DNA of 64,000 bases from Arthrobacter agilis (GTDB lineage: Bacteria; Actinomycetota; Actinomycetes; Actinomycetales; Micrococcaceae), in the NCBI RefSeq assembly GCF_002157505.1, contig NZ_NFSC01000028.1, forward strand, positions 1 to 64,000, in the 5' to 3' direction. Every line of letters starts with the position of its first letter. Position 1 is the first letter of the stretch. The position numbers and the translations under genes are program-made. The notes under the pieces were generated by a model that worked only from the letters and a program-made list of their open reading frames with translations, was not told where the DNA came from and did not search any database. Shown piece after piece: positions 1 through 7,770 of this stretch.

Positions 1-124
1 CCAGGATGACCGCGACCGCGGACTTGAACAGCCGGTTGCGTGCCTCGCGCAGGTGTTCCTTCAGGGCCATGCGCCCTTCCGGATTGGCTTTCCTGCCGCG
101 CTTCCGGACCTTCGCGGGTGACAC
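1..124 (-). CDS. tatC: Sec-independent translocase subunit TatC (5' part only; gene leaves the window)
   Basis: This is the first 41 codons of TatC, the multispanning subunit of the twin-arginine translocase that binds Tat signal peptides in the cytoplasmic membrane. The visible protein has a basic start followed by KANPEGRMALKEHLREARNR and the beginning of the first membrane segment (LFKSAVAVIL), which is typical of actinobacterial TatC. The start I chose is GTG at 124, because the family has the RKANPEGR segment before the internal Met whose codon begins at 70. It follows tatA by 14 bases on the same strand, so the two are almost certainly cotranscribed. The rest of the gene lies left of the window. 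Confidence 0.85.
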   Translation of the reverse strand, partial: MSPAKVRKRGRKANPEGRMALKEHLREARNRLFKSAVAVIL

Positions 125-138
125 CGGGGGTACCTGGC

Positions 139-522
139 CTACTGCGGAGTGTGCGAGGTACCGCCGTGCTGCGACGGTCCCCCCTGCGACTGGGTGCCAC
201 CCGAACCGTCCACCGGGTTACTGCCGGAGGCACCGCCCTGGTAGTACGGTGCCTGCTGGCCCGGGTGCTGGCCCGGGTGCTGGACGGGCGCTTCGTAGGT
301 GGGCGAGTAGCTCTGGGGCCGGCCGGAGTCGACCACCCGGCCCTCCACCGGATCCGTTCCGGCGTCGGGGGTGTTGTTCTCGTCCTTCATCTGCTTCACC
401 TCGGACTTGAAGATCCGCAGCGACTGCCCGAGGCTCCGTGCGAGGCCGGGGAGCTTCGGCGCGCCGAACAGGACGATCGCAAGAACGATGATGATGACGA
501 TGTGCCAGCCTTCGAGCCTCAT
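139..522 (-). CDS. tatA: Sec-independent translocase subunit TatA
   Basis: TatA is the pore-forming, single-span subunit of the twin-arginine translocase. The 127-residue protein begins MRLEGWHIVIIIVLAIVLFG, one hydrophobic helix (about residues 6-20) followed by the FGAPKLP hinge, then an amphipathic helix (GLARSLGQSLRIFKSEVKQM) and a hydrophilic tail rich in Pro, Gly, Gln and His. The tail is longer than in many TatA proteins. I placed the start at 522, where a GAGAGGA ribosome site precedes ATG; the reading frame is open further upstream, but that extension has no membrane character. The gene sits between a small membrane protein gene and tatC, the usual actinobacterial order downstream of pafBC. 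Confidence 0.93.
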   Translation of the reverse strand: MRLEGWHIVIIIVLAIVLFGAPKLPGLARSLGQSLRIFKSEVKQMKDENNTPDAGTDPVEGRVVDSGRPQSYSPTYEAPVQHPGQHPGQQAPYYQGGASGSNPVDGSGGTQSQGGPSQHGGTSHTPQ

Positions 523-559
523 GCCCAATTCCTCTCGTTGATCCCGGCCCCAGTTTAGT

Positions 560-910
560 TCACAGGTGGGGCATGTCCTGCAGGAGTTGGGGCTGCCCTC
601 GACCGGCACGCTTGCGGATGCGCCTGCTACGGCGGTCGTCGATGCGTCTGGTCCTGGCGGCGTCCCGCGCCGCGCGGACGTCCTCCGGCGCGGAGAACAC
701 CGCGGGTACGGGGATTCCCGGGACGCCGACGTGGGATACCGGGCCGGCGTCGCCGACGGGGGCGTTCACCGTGAGGCGGTCCATCGCTTCCCCGAATTCA
801 CCGAGAGTTCGCACTCCCCGGCGGAAGACGCGGAAGCCGACGATGACGAGGAAGATCACGCTGACGGCCACCAGCGCAACCCACAGCACGATCCACATCC
901 ACCAGAGCAT
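560..910 (-). CDS. small single-span membrane protein of unknown function
   Basis: A 116-residue protein with an N-terminal hydrophobic helix (about residues 2-27, WWMWIVLWVALVAVSVIF) followed by a basic stretch (RVFRRGVR) and a hydrophilic cytoplasmic tail that ends very basic (RRIDDRRSRRIRKRAGRG). I do not recognise a named domain. It starts 9 bases after the pafBC stop with a CTGGAAG ribosome site and is followed 37 bases later by tatA, so it is part of a pafBC-tatA-tatC transcription unit. The location next to tatA suggests an envelope role, but that is context only. Confidence 0.8.
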   Translation of the reverse strand: MLWWMWIVLWVALVAVSVIFLVIVGFRVFRRGVRTLGEFGEAMDRLTVNAPVGDAGPVSHVGVPGIPVPAVFSAPEDVRAARDAARTRRIDDRRSRRIRKRAGRGQPQLLQDMPHL

Positions 911-919
911 GCTTCCAGT

Positions 920-2905
920 CTAGGCCAGCGCCTGGTGCGCCCGGGCTTCCTCCAGCCAGCGCAGGGTCTCCTCGCGCAGCTGGTCGGGGGCGACGACGGC
1001 GGCGGATCCACCGAGGCTCGCGACGAGGCCGGGGATCCAGGAGGTCGAGGCCACCTTCAGGCGTGCAGCGAGCCGGTCCTCCCCGAGCTCCTGGACGGCA
1101 TCGGCGTTGTACTGCGCAGCGATCCACCGTGCGCGAGGCTCCAGAACGAGCGTGACGGCGTGGTCTGCGTCACCGGAGCGGTACGGCGCCGACCCCCGGT
1201 CCCGGGCCGCGGATGCGTCGTCCACGGTGGCCGTGGCCGGCTCGTCCGTCAGCGTGGCGCTCTGGATGCGATCCAGGCGGAAGTTGCGCAACCCGTCCGA
1301 ATCCACGCACCACGCCTCGAGGTACCACGTGTCCTGGTGGAGGAAGATCCGGATCGGTTCGAGCAGCCGGTGCGTGATCTCATCGCGCGTCGGGACGAAG
1401 TAGTCCACGGCGACCCGGACCCCCGAGTGCAGGGCGGCCTGCAGCACCTCGAGGGTCGGGTCGATATCGTCCTCCGTGAGCTTCGTGGCGACGGCGGAGC
1501 CGATGCGCGCTGCGTCTCCTGCGGCGGCCGTCAGCTTGGTCTGCGCGCTGACGATCGCCTCGTTGTTCCTCATACCGGGGAGCTCGCGCAGGGCCTGGAG
1601 CCCCACGATGAGGGAGCAGGCCTCGTCCATGCTCAGCTTCACGGGTTCGGCGAGGTCGCGCGCGTTGGTCAGGTAGATCCTGCCGTCCTCGATGTTCACG
1701 TCCATGAGCCCGTCCGGGTAGTGCCGGGGACCGCTCACGAACAGCAGGTCGAGGTCCTTGGTCAGCTGGGTCTCGCTCACGTCGAACCGGCGCGCCGTCT
1801 CCCCGACGTCCGCCCCCGGGTGCGCCAGGAGGTACGGCACGAGGTCGAGCAGGCGCAGCAGGTGGTCCTGGGAGGAGGACTTCCGGCGGGGAACGGCACG
1901 CGCGCCCTCGGTGATCTCGACGCCTTCCGGAGCGGCCACGGCCGCGTCGAGGGCTCCCTCCAGCAGCCGGGCGACCTCCGCCGCGAGCTCCTGGGGCTCC
2001 TCGACCCTCGCGCTGGTGCCGAGACCCGCGATCGTCGCCGCCATGGGGCTCGACGCCGCGTAGGGCACGCGCAGGATGTCCCACTCCTCCCCGGTCTGGA
2101 GGACCTCGGTGTCCTTGCGGACGCGCAGCACCTGGCAGGATCCGGGCCGCACTGCGACGACGGCGGCGCGGTCCGGTTCGCTGCGGGACAGGGAGGACAG
2201 GGTGGAGTTCATGTCGAAGGACGCCGGGACATCGAACGTGCCCTTCAGCAGCACGGGCTCCCCGGTCATGCGGGAGAGCCGGAAGAAGCGTTCGGCCTTG
2301 CGCGTGGTGTCGAAGCCGACGACGTACCAGTGGCCGAAACGGGCTCCCATCCCCCACGGGTGCACGGTGCGGACCTCCTCGCGGCCGGTGCTGGCCGCCC
2401 GGTAGGGGAACCGGATCGGGGTGCGCGAGGTGAGTGCCTGCCACACGATGTCCCAGTACGGTGCGTCCGTGGTGATGCGGGGCTGGATGAGGGGGGTGAG
2501 TTCGACGGTGCCGTCGGTACTCCGTGAACTGAGCTTCCTGAGGGCACGGGACGCCGCGGAGTCGAGCGATCCCTGGTCCCACACCCCGGCGGCCAGGTTG
2601 AGGACGGCGTACTCCTCGGGCTGGAACGTGACCCCGCCGAGGCGGTAGTCCTCGGCGTTGATCCGGTACCGCTGCACGGTGTTGTCGTGCTCGAACAGGG
2701 CGTCCTCGCTGAAGGACTGCAGGGGGATGCCCTGCTCGCGGAGCGCCGCCTTGTCGCGGTCGAAGAGCTTCTCCCGGGCCGCCACCGAGGTCGCTTCCCG
2801 GTACAGGTCGATCTCCTCGAACAGTTCCTCCTTCGTGAACCCGCGGCGGCTCGACAGGAGCATGATCACGAGCGTGAGGAGCCGTTCGGTTCGTTTTGCA
2901 GACAC
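920..2905 (-). CDS. pafBC: PafBC: fused WYL-domain DNA-damage transcription regulator
   Basis: This 661-residue protein is PafB and PafC in one chain; in mycobacteria they are two adjacent genes of about 330 codons. Each half has an N-terminal winged-helix part and a WYL domain. In the first half the HTH covers about residues 1-80 and the WYL core reads GHWYVVGFD; in the second the WYL core reads DTWYLEAWCVD. PafBC is the LexA-independent activator of DNA-repair genes in actinobacteria, and a natural fusion is known from Arthrobacter. The start is GTG at 2905 with an AAAGGTAGGG ribosome site. A strong terminator hairpin (2934-2977) separates it from the FKBP gene, so it probably has its own promoter between the hairpin and its start. 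Confidence 0.93.
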   Translation of the reverse strand: MSAKRTERLLTLVIMLLSSRRGFTKEELFEEIDLYREATSVAAREKLFDRDKAALREQGIPLQSFSEDALFEHDNTVQRYRINAEDYRLGGVTFQPEEYAVLNLAAGVWDQGSLDSAASRALRKLSSRSTDGTVELTPLIQPRITTDAPYWDIVWQALTSRTPIRFPYRAASTGREEVRTVHPWGMGARFGHWYVVGFDTTRKAERFFRLSRMTGEPVLLKGTFDVPASFDMNSTLSSLSRSEPDRAAVVAVRPGSCQVLRVRKDTEVLQTGEEWDILRVPYAASSPMAATIAGLGTSARVEEPQELAAEVARLLEGALDAAVAAPEGVEITEGARAVPRRKSSSQDHLLRLLDLVPYLLAHPGADVGETARRFDVSETQLTKDLDLLFVSGPRHYPDGLMDVNIEDGRIYLTNARDLAEPVKLSMDEACSLIVGLQALRELPGMRNNEAIVSAQTKLTAAAGDAARIGSAVATKLTEDDIDPTLEVLQAALHSGVRVAVDYFVPTRDEITHRLLEPIRIFLHQDTWYLEAWCVDSDGLRNFRLDRIQSATLTDEPATATVDDASAARDRGSAPYRSGDADHAVTLVLEPRARWIAAQYNADAVQELGEDRLAARLKVASTSWIPGLVASLGGSAAVVAPDQLREETLRWLEEARAHQALA

Positions 2906-2933
2906 GGGTGAAACCCTACCTTTCCGGAAGCGG

Positions 2934-2977
2934 CAGAAGGGACGCACGCCAACCGGGGTTGACGTGCGTCCCTTCTG
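2934..2977 (-). terminator. intrinsic terminator hairpin after the FKBP gene
   Basis: CAGAAGGGACGCACG (2934-2948) and CGTGCGTCCCTTCTG (2963-2977) are perfect 15-base inverted arms around a 14-base loop. The hairpin lies 74 bases past the stop of the minus-strand FKBP gene and 28 bases upstream of the pafBC start, so it would end the FKBP transcript and insulate pafBC. Confidence 0.75.
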
Positions 2978-3051
2978 GACAGCGCGGGACTGCGGAGCCC
3001 CGGCGCGTGGCCCGAGCGGATGGCTCGGACGAATTCCTCTGGCGGATCGAC

Positions 3052-3447
3052 CTAGCGGACGGCGAGCAGGTCCACCACGAAGATCAGCGCCTCGTTGGGA
3101 CCGATCGCCGAGCCGGCGCCACTGGGACCGTAGGCGAGGTGGGACGGGATCTCGAGGCGACGGCGACCGCCGACCTTCATGCCGAGGAGCCCCTGGTCCC
3201 AGCCCTGGATGACCTGGCCGACGCCGACCCGGAAGTCGAGCGGAGCACCGCGGTTCCACGAGGCGTCGAATTCCTCGCCCGTCGAGAAAGCCACGCCGAC
3301 GTAGTGGGTGGACACGGTGCTGCCGGGCTTGGCCTCGTCGCCGGTGCCCTCGATGAGGTCCTCGATGACGAGGTCGGTGGGCACCTCGTGGGCGGGGAAG
3401 TCGATCTCCGGCTTCTGCCGGTCGAAGTTGCGCTGTCCGAAGGACAT
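3052..3447 (-). CDS. cytosolic FKBP-type peptidyl-prolyl cis-trans isomerase
   Basis: A 131-residue single-domain FKBP without a signal peptide. The FKBP fold runs from about residue 35 to the end, with VSTHYVGVAFSTGEEFDASW, the FRVGVGQVIQGWDQGLLGM active-site strand and helix, and the LEIPSHLAYG loop. It catalyses proline isomerisation during folding. The start at 3447 has a GAAAGGA ribosome site; an in-frame upstream extension has no FKBP similarity. It lies 44 bases downstream of a second, exported FKBP gene on the same strand, so the two probably form a transcript that ends at the hairpin at 2934-2977. Confidence 0.93.
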   Translation of the reverse strand: MSFGQRNFDRQKPEIDFPAHEVPTDLVIEDLIEGTGDEAKPGSTVSTHYVGVAFSTGEEFDASWNRGAPLDFRVGVGQVIQGWDQGLLGMKVGGRRRLEIPSHLAYGPSGAGSAIGPNEALIFVVDLLAVR

Positions 3448-3491
3448 AATTTCCTTTCGTGGGAGGTTCGTTGGCTGTGCAGGGACGCGGA

Positions 3492-4442
3492 CTACTCCGC
3501 AGCTTCCTTGCTGACGATCTCGACGTAGAACACGAGCGTTCCGGAGGGCTGGCCCTGCGAGGGCTGGGGGTAGGCCCACGGCTCGGGAATCACGAGCAGC
3601 ACCTTCGAGCCGACCTTCTGCCCGGCAAGGCCCTTGGTCCAGCCCTTGATGACACCGCTCAGCGGGAAGGTGGCAGGCTCGCCCCGATCGAAGCTCGAGT
3701 CGAACTTCTCACCCTCGCTGTAGGTCCAGCCACTGTAGTTCGCCGTGATGCTGTCGCTCTCGGCGACGACGTCGCCCTTGCCCTCCTCGAGGACCTTGAC
3801 GACGAGGTCGTCGGAGGCCTCGTTCTCGGGGATAGTGACCTCGGGAGTACCCTTGTCGTCGAAGGTGAACGTGGGCAGCTGGCCCTCGTCGTCGAGCTTC
3901 TTCACGTCCTCGGGCGAGAGGACCTCGGGCTCCGGCACCGCCGAGATGACCTTGAGCACGATCAGCTGCTCAGGACTCGCGGTCTCGCCCTCGGCGGGCT
4001 CCGGCGAGGGGCGGGTGTAGGCGATTTGCGAGCCGACCTTCGTGCCCACGAGGACCTCGTAGAGTTCGGCGTCCTGCTCCTTGAGCGTGTCGTTGACCGA
4101 CAGGAGCTTGGGATCGCCCTGGCTGTAGGTATCGCCGAGGACGTCGCCGTCCTCGGCGTTGAGCGCGACGAGTTGGTAGTGGACATGCTGCCCGGCCTCC
4201 ACCTCGTCGCCGTCGCCCTCAGCGACCGTCCTCGCGGCAACTCCGGTGACCTCCAGCGGTTCATCGAACTCGACCGTCGGCGGCTCCTCGTCGCTGCCGC
4301 CCGAGACGGCGACCGACTCGAGGATCTCGGTGGCGCCCGCGGACTTGCCGGTCGCTTCCCCGGTCAGATTGTCTGTCGTCGGCCCGCCGCACGCTGTGAG
4401 GGACAGCATCATCGCGAGGGAGGTTGCTAGTACTTTTCGCAC
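3492..4442 (-). CDS. exported FKBP-type isomerase lipoprotein with two FKBP-like domains
   Basis: A 316-residue lipoprotein. The N-terminus MRKVLATSLAMMLSLTAC is a signal peptide ending in the lipobox LTAC, so Cys18 should be lipidated and the protein anchored outside the membrane. Two FKBP-like repeats follow. The first (about residues 70-180) is divergent: it has VAEGDGDEVEAGQHVHYQLV but lacks the usual VIxGW helix. The second (about 205-316) is canonical, with ITANYSGWTYSEGEKFDSSF, FPLSGVIKGWTKGLAG and VLLVIPEPWAYP. It probably assists folding of exported proteins. The start is GTG at 4442. The gene lies between pafA (ending upstream at 4586) and the cytosolic FKBP gene. Confidence 0.9.
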   Translation of the reverse strand: MRKVLATSLAMMLSLTACGGPTTDNLTGEATGKSAGATEILESVAVSGGSDEEPPTVEFDEPLEVTGVAARTVAEGDGDEVEAGQHVHYQLVALNAEDGDVLGDTYSQGDPKLLSVNDTLKEQDAELYEVLVGTKVGSQIAYTRPSPEPAEGETASPEQLIVLKVISAVPEPEVLSPEDVKKLDDEGQLPTFTFDDKGTPEVTIPENEASDDLVVKVLEEGKGDVVAESDSITANYSGWTYSEGEKFDSSFDRGEPATFPLSGVIKGWTKGLAGQKVGSKVLLVIPEPWAYPQPSQGQPSGTLVFYVEIVSKEAAE

Positions 4443-4585
4443 AGGATTACTTTCCGATTGGTGTCCGGTTCAGGCTGGCCGCAGAACAAGGGGCCCTGAC
4501 AAGCCTAACGGCTCCGGCGCACGGTTTCTCCTGGGAATGTCCTCACAACAGGCGCCGATCCGGCGGCGTTGCGGCCCGCGGGGAC

Positions 4586-5947
4586 TCAGAGTTGCTGCAG
4601 GAGCGCCTCCACGCGCTCGTCCACGGAGGTGAAGGGATCCTTGCAGAGGATGGTCTGCTGGGCCCGGTCATTGAGCTTGAGGTGAACCCAGTCCACCGTG
4701 TAGTCGCGGTTCGCCTCCTTGGCGCGGCGGACGAATTCGCCGCGGAGCTTGGCACGGGTGGTCTGCGGCGGGATGTCCACCGCCTCCTTGACCGCCGTGT
4801 CGTCCACCACCCGGGCGGCCTCGCCGTGGGCCTGGAGCAGGAAGAACAGGCCCCGGGAGCGGGAGATGTCGTGGTAGGTGAGGTCGAGCTGCGCCGCCTT
4901 CGCCGAGTCGAGGTCCTCGCCCGAGCGCGCGAGGTACCGGTCGATGAGCTTTTTCTTGATCGCCCAGTCCACCTCGGTGTCGATATGCGCGGTGCTGCCG
5001 GTCTCCACGGCATCGAGCACCCGCTCCCACAGGTCCAGGACGGCCGGGACGTGCGCGTTGTGCGCTCCGTGCTGGTCGACGAATGCCGTGACGCGCGCCA
5101 GGTACTCGCGCTGCATCTCGAGGGCGGTCATGTGCCGGCCATTGGCGAGCTTGAGCAGCTGCTGCCCGGTGAGGTCGTGCGAGATCTCACGGATGCTCCG
5201 GATGGGGTTCTCGAGGCGGAAGTCCCGCATCATCTCGCCCGCTTCCACCATCCGCAGCAGCAGGTCGACGGACCCGACCTTGAGCAGCATGGTGGTCTCG
5301 GACATGTTGGAGTCGCCGGCGATCACGTGCAGCCGGCGATAGTGCTCCGCATCGGCGTGCGGTTCGTCCCGGGTGTTGATGATGGGTCGCGAGCGGGTCG
5401 TGGCCGAGGAGATGCCTTCCCACAGGTGGTCGGCCCGCTGGGAGAACGCATAGATGGAGCCGGTCTGCGTCTTGAGGACCTTTCCCGCGCCCACGAGGAG
5501 CTGCCGCGTCACCAGGAACGGGATGAGGATGTCCGCGAGGCGCGAGAACTCGAGCTTGCGGGGGATCAGGTAGTTCTCGTGGCTGCCGTAGGAGTTGCCC
5601 GCGGAGTCGGTGTTGTTCTTGAAGAGGTAGATCTTGCCGTCGTAGCCCTCCTGCGCGAGCTTGCGCTGGGCCTCCGAGACGAGGTCCTCGAGAATGAGCT
5701 CGCCCGCCCGGTCGTGGGCGATGAGCTGCGCCAGGTCGTCGCACTCCGCGGTCGCGTATTCGGGGTGGGAACCGACGTCGAGGTACAGACGCGATCCGTT
5801 GGTGAGGAAGACGTTGGAGGACCGCCCCCAGCTGACGACCTTACGGAAGAGGTAACGTGCGACTTCCTCGGGTGAGAGCGGGCGTGAATTGGGTCCTGAG
5901 TAGGAGATCCCGAATTCGGTCTCGACTCCGAAGATGCGCCGGTCCAT
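4586..5947 (-). CDS. pafA: Pup-protein ligase PafA
   Basis: PafA uses ATP to join the C-terminal glutamate of Pup to lysines of target proteins, marking them for the proteasome. The 453-residue protein matches the usual length of about 450. It opens [16 protein letters not shown], the glutamine-synthetase-like start, and has the metal/catalytic loop [18 protein letters not shown], the Pup-groove segment [11 protein letters not shown] and the [13 protein letters not shown] motif. Its ATG shares one base with the prcA stop (TGATG at 5945-5949), which implies translational coupling. It is the last gene of the proteasome cluster before the FKBP genes. Confidence 0.97.
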   Translation of the reverse strand: MDRRIFGVETEFGISYSGPNSRPLSPEEVARYLFRKVVSWGRSSNVFLTNGSRLYLDVGSHPEYATAECDDLAQLIAHDRAGELILEDLVSEAQRKLAQEGYDGKIYLFKNNTDSAGNSYGSHENYLIPRKLEFSRLADILIPFLVTRQLLVGAGKVLKTQTGSIYAFSQRADHLWEGISSATTRSRPIINTRDEPHADAEHYRRLHVIAGDSNMSETTMLLKVGSVDLLLRMVEAGEMMRDFRLENPIRSIREISHDLTGQQLLKLANGRHMTALEMQREYLARVTAFVDQHGAHNAHVPAVLDLWERVLDAVETGSTAHIDTEVDWAIKKKLIDRYLARSGEDLDSAKAAQLDLTYHDISRSRGLFFLLQAHGEAARVVDDTAVKEAVDIPPQTTRAKLRGEFVRRAKEANRDYTVDWVHLKLNDRAQQTILCKDPFTSVDERVEALLQQL

Positions 5948-6687
5948 CAGGTGTCCTGTTCGTGCTGGAGGAGGTTCTCGAGTTCGGGGCCGCCGACCCT
6001 GCGGAACGCGCGGCGGCTGCCGCGCAGCGTGTCCGGGTCGCGTTCCAGGAACGCGACTTCGAGGACGGAGGGATCCAGCGGGGGAACCCCGGACTGGGCG
6101 CCGTCGGCCGGTGGACGGGAGGCGTTCCGCAGCGCCCGGGCAGCGGCCCCGACGGCCTCGGGAAGGCTGAGGTCGGAGGACCACGTGCCGCCGAGGGAGT
6201 CGACGACGGCGTCGGCGGCACCACCCATGACCACGAAGCCGGTCTCGTCGGCGATGGAGCCGTCGAAGGTCAGCCGGTAGAGGTGGTCGCTGTCCTGCGC
6301 GTGCCCCACCTCCGCCACGACGAGTTCGACTTCGAACGGCTTGCTCTCCGCGGTGAACACCGCACCCAGGCTCTGCGCGTACACACTGGCGAGCCCACGG
6401 GCGGTCACGTCCTCGCGGGCGTAGGAGTAGCCGCGGACGTCGGCGTAGCGCACGCCGGCCTGCCGCAGGCTCTCGAACTCGTTGTACTTCCCGACCGCGG
6501 CGAAGGCGATGCGGTCGTAGATCTCCCCCAGCTTGTGGAGCGACGGCGAGGCATTCTCGGCGACCAGTGCGATGCCGTCGCGGCAACTCATCACCACGAC
6601 CGACCTGCCCCGGCTGATCCCCTTCCGCGCGAAGTCCGCGCGGTCCTTCATGAGCTGCTCGGGGGAAACGTAGAACTGCTGTGTCAT
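5947..6687 (-). CDS. prcA: proteasome alpha subunit
   Basis: PrcA forms the outer rings of the 20S core and gates entry. The 246-residue protein starts [20 protein letters not shown], the gating N-terminus and H0 helix, followed by [20 protein letters not shown]; the alpha-type fold lacks a catalytic threonine. It has the expected length, is preceded by prcB with only a 3-base gap (6688-6690), and its stop overlaps the pafA start by one base. It acts in the cytoplasm with PrcB and the ARC ATPase. Confidence 0.97.
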   Translation of the reverse strand: MTQQFYVSPEQLMKDRADFARKGISRGRSVVVMSCRDGIALVAENASPSLHKLGEIYDRIAFAAVGKYNEFESLRQAGVRYADVRGYSYAREDVTARGLASVYAQSLGAVFTAESKPFEVELVVAEVGHAQDSDHLYRLTFDGSIADETGFVVMGGAADAVVDSLGGTWSSDLSLPEAVGAAARALRNASRPPADGAQSGVPPLDPSVLEVAFLERDPDTLRGSRRAFRRVGGPELENLLQHEQDT

Positions 6688-6690
6688 GGC

Positions 6691-7518
6691 CTATGCCTCC
6701 CGGCCCGCCGCGGAGCGGGCTTCGATGATGGTGTGCGCCACGGACTCGAGGTCGCGCTCCGGGATGCGACGCGCTCCGGCTCCGTCCACGACGTAGACGA
6801 CGGGCCAGAGGGCACGGACGGTGTCCGGGCCGCCGGTCGCGGAGTCGTCGTCGGCCGCGTCGTAGAGGGACTCGACGGCGACACGCACCGCCGACGCCTC
6901 GGTCAGGCGCGGATTCCACAGCTTCTTCAGCGCACCCCGCGCGAAGACCGAGCCGGACCCGACCGAGTGGTGTTCATGCTCCTCGTAACGTCCGCCGGTG
7001 ACGTCGAACGAGAAGAGCCTCCCGATGTGGCGGTCCGTGTCGAAGCCGGCGAAGAGCGGCACCACTGCGAGTCCCTGCATCGCCATGGGGAGGTTCTGCC
7101 GGACCATGGCGGCGAGGCGGTTGGCCTTGCCGTCGAGGCTCATCATGGTCGCTTCGATCTTCTCGTAGTGCTCGAGTTCCACCTGGAACAGTCGCGTCAG
7201 GTCGAGGCCGATCCCGGCGCTGCCGGCGATCCCCAGGACGGAGTAGCGGTCCGCGGGGAACACCTTCTCGATGTGGCGGCTCGCGATCACGTTGCCCATC
7301 GTGGCCCGCCGGTCGCCGGCCATCAGCACGCCGCCGGGGAAGGTCAGCGAGACGATGGTCGTGGCGTGCGGCGCCAGGTGCGAGGCATCGGTGGACGCGG
7401 TCACCGGACCGAGCGTCCGGTTCGACGGCAGCAGCCCGGGATGGTGGGCGCCCAGGAAGTCGGCAAAGGATGTCGAGGCGGCCCGGGGAACCGCAGCTGC
7501 TGCATCATCCGGGAGCAT
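6691..7518 (-). CDS. prcB: proteasome beta subunit (catalytic, Thr protease)
   Basis: PrcB is the proteolytic subunit of the 20S proteasome. The 275-residue precursor carries a propeptide of about 52 residues ([20 protein letters not shown] to APHA) and then [20 protein letters not shown], so autocleavage should expose Thr53 as the nucleophile. The Asp and Lys/Arg of the active site (AGDRRATMG) are present. It lies 3 bases after pup and 3 bases before prcA on the same strand, a tightly packed operon. Confidence 0.97.
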   Translation of the reverse strand: MLPDDAAAAVPRAASTSFADFLGAHHPGLLPSNRTLGPVTASTDASHLAPHATTIVSLTFPGGVLMAGDRRATMGNVIASRHIEKVFPADRYSVLGIAGSAGIGLDLTRLFQVELEHYEKIEATMMSLDGKANRLAAMVRQNLPMAMQGLAVVPLFAGFDTDRHIGRLFSFDVTGGRYEEHEHHSVGSGSVFARGALKKLWNPRLTEASAVRVAVESLYDAADDDSATGGPDTVRALWPVVYVVDGAGARRIPERDLESVAHTIIEARSAAGREA

Positions 7519-7521
7519 CCG

Positions 7522-7725
7522 CTACTGGCCGCCCTTCTGCACGAACCCGCGCACGAACTCTTCGGCGTTGGACTCGAGGACGCCGTCGATCTCGTCGAGC
7601 AGGTCGTCGACGCCCTGGGTCTGGGTGGAGTCCTGCGCCGCCGGAGCAGCGGGGGCGGGCTCGGGGGTTTCCTCCTCCGCTTCGGTGGACGATCCGCCGG
7701 TGTTGATGCGGTCCTGTGTCGCCAT
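7522..7725 (-). CDS. pup: prokaryotic ubiquitin-like protein Pup
   Basis: Pup is the small, mostly disordered tag that marks proteins for proteasomal degradation. This one is 67 residues: MATQDRINTGG, an acidic Pro/Ala-rich middle, then the helical ARC-binding part (DDLLDEIDGVLESNAEEFVR) and the C-terminus GFVQKGGQ. It ends in Gln rather than Glu, so Dop must deamidate it before ligation. I chose ATG at 7725 with a GAAAGGG ribosome site over a longer in-frame start at 7755, because the family starts at this position. It lies between dop and prcB. Confidence 0.97.
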   Translation of the reverse strand: MATQDRINTGGSSTEAEEETPEPAPAAPAAQDSTQTQGVDDLLDEIDGVLESNAEEFVRGFVQKGGQ

Positions 7726-7770
7726 GATGGCCACCCTTTCCGTGTTCGTGATCACTTCAGTGATCTGGTC

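Noticed and set aside
2906..3051. A LexA-type SOS box or PafBC-dependent promoter before pafBC
   Set aside because: I looked for CGAAC-N-GTTCG-like and TTGTC-type elements and found none convincing.
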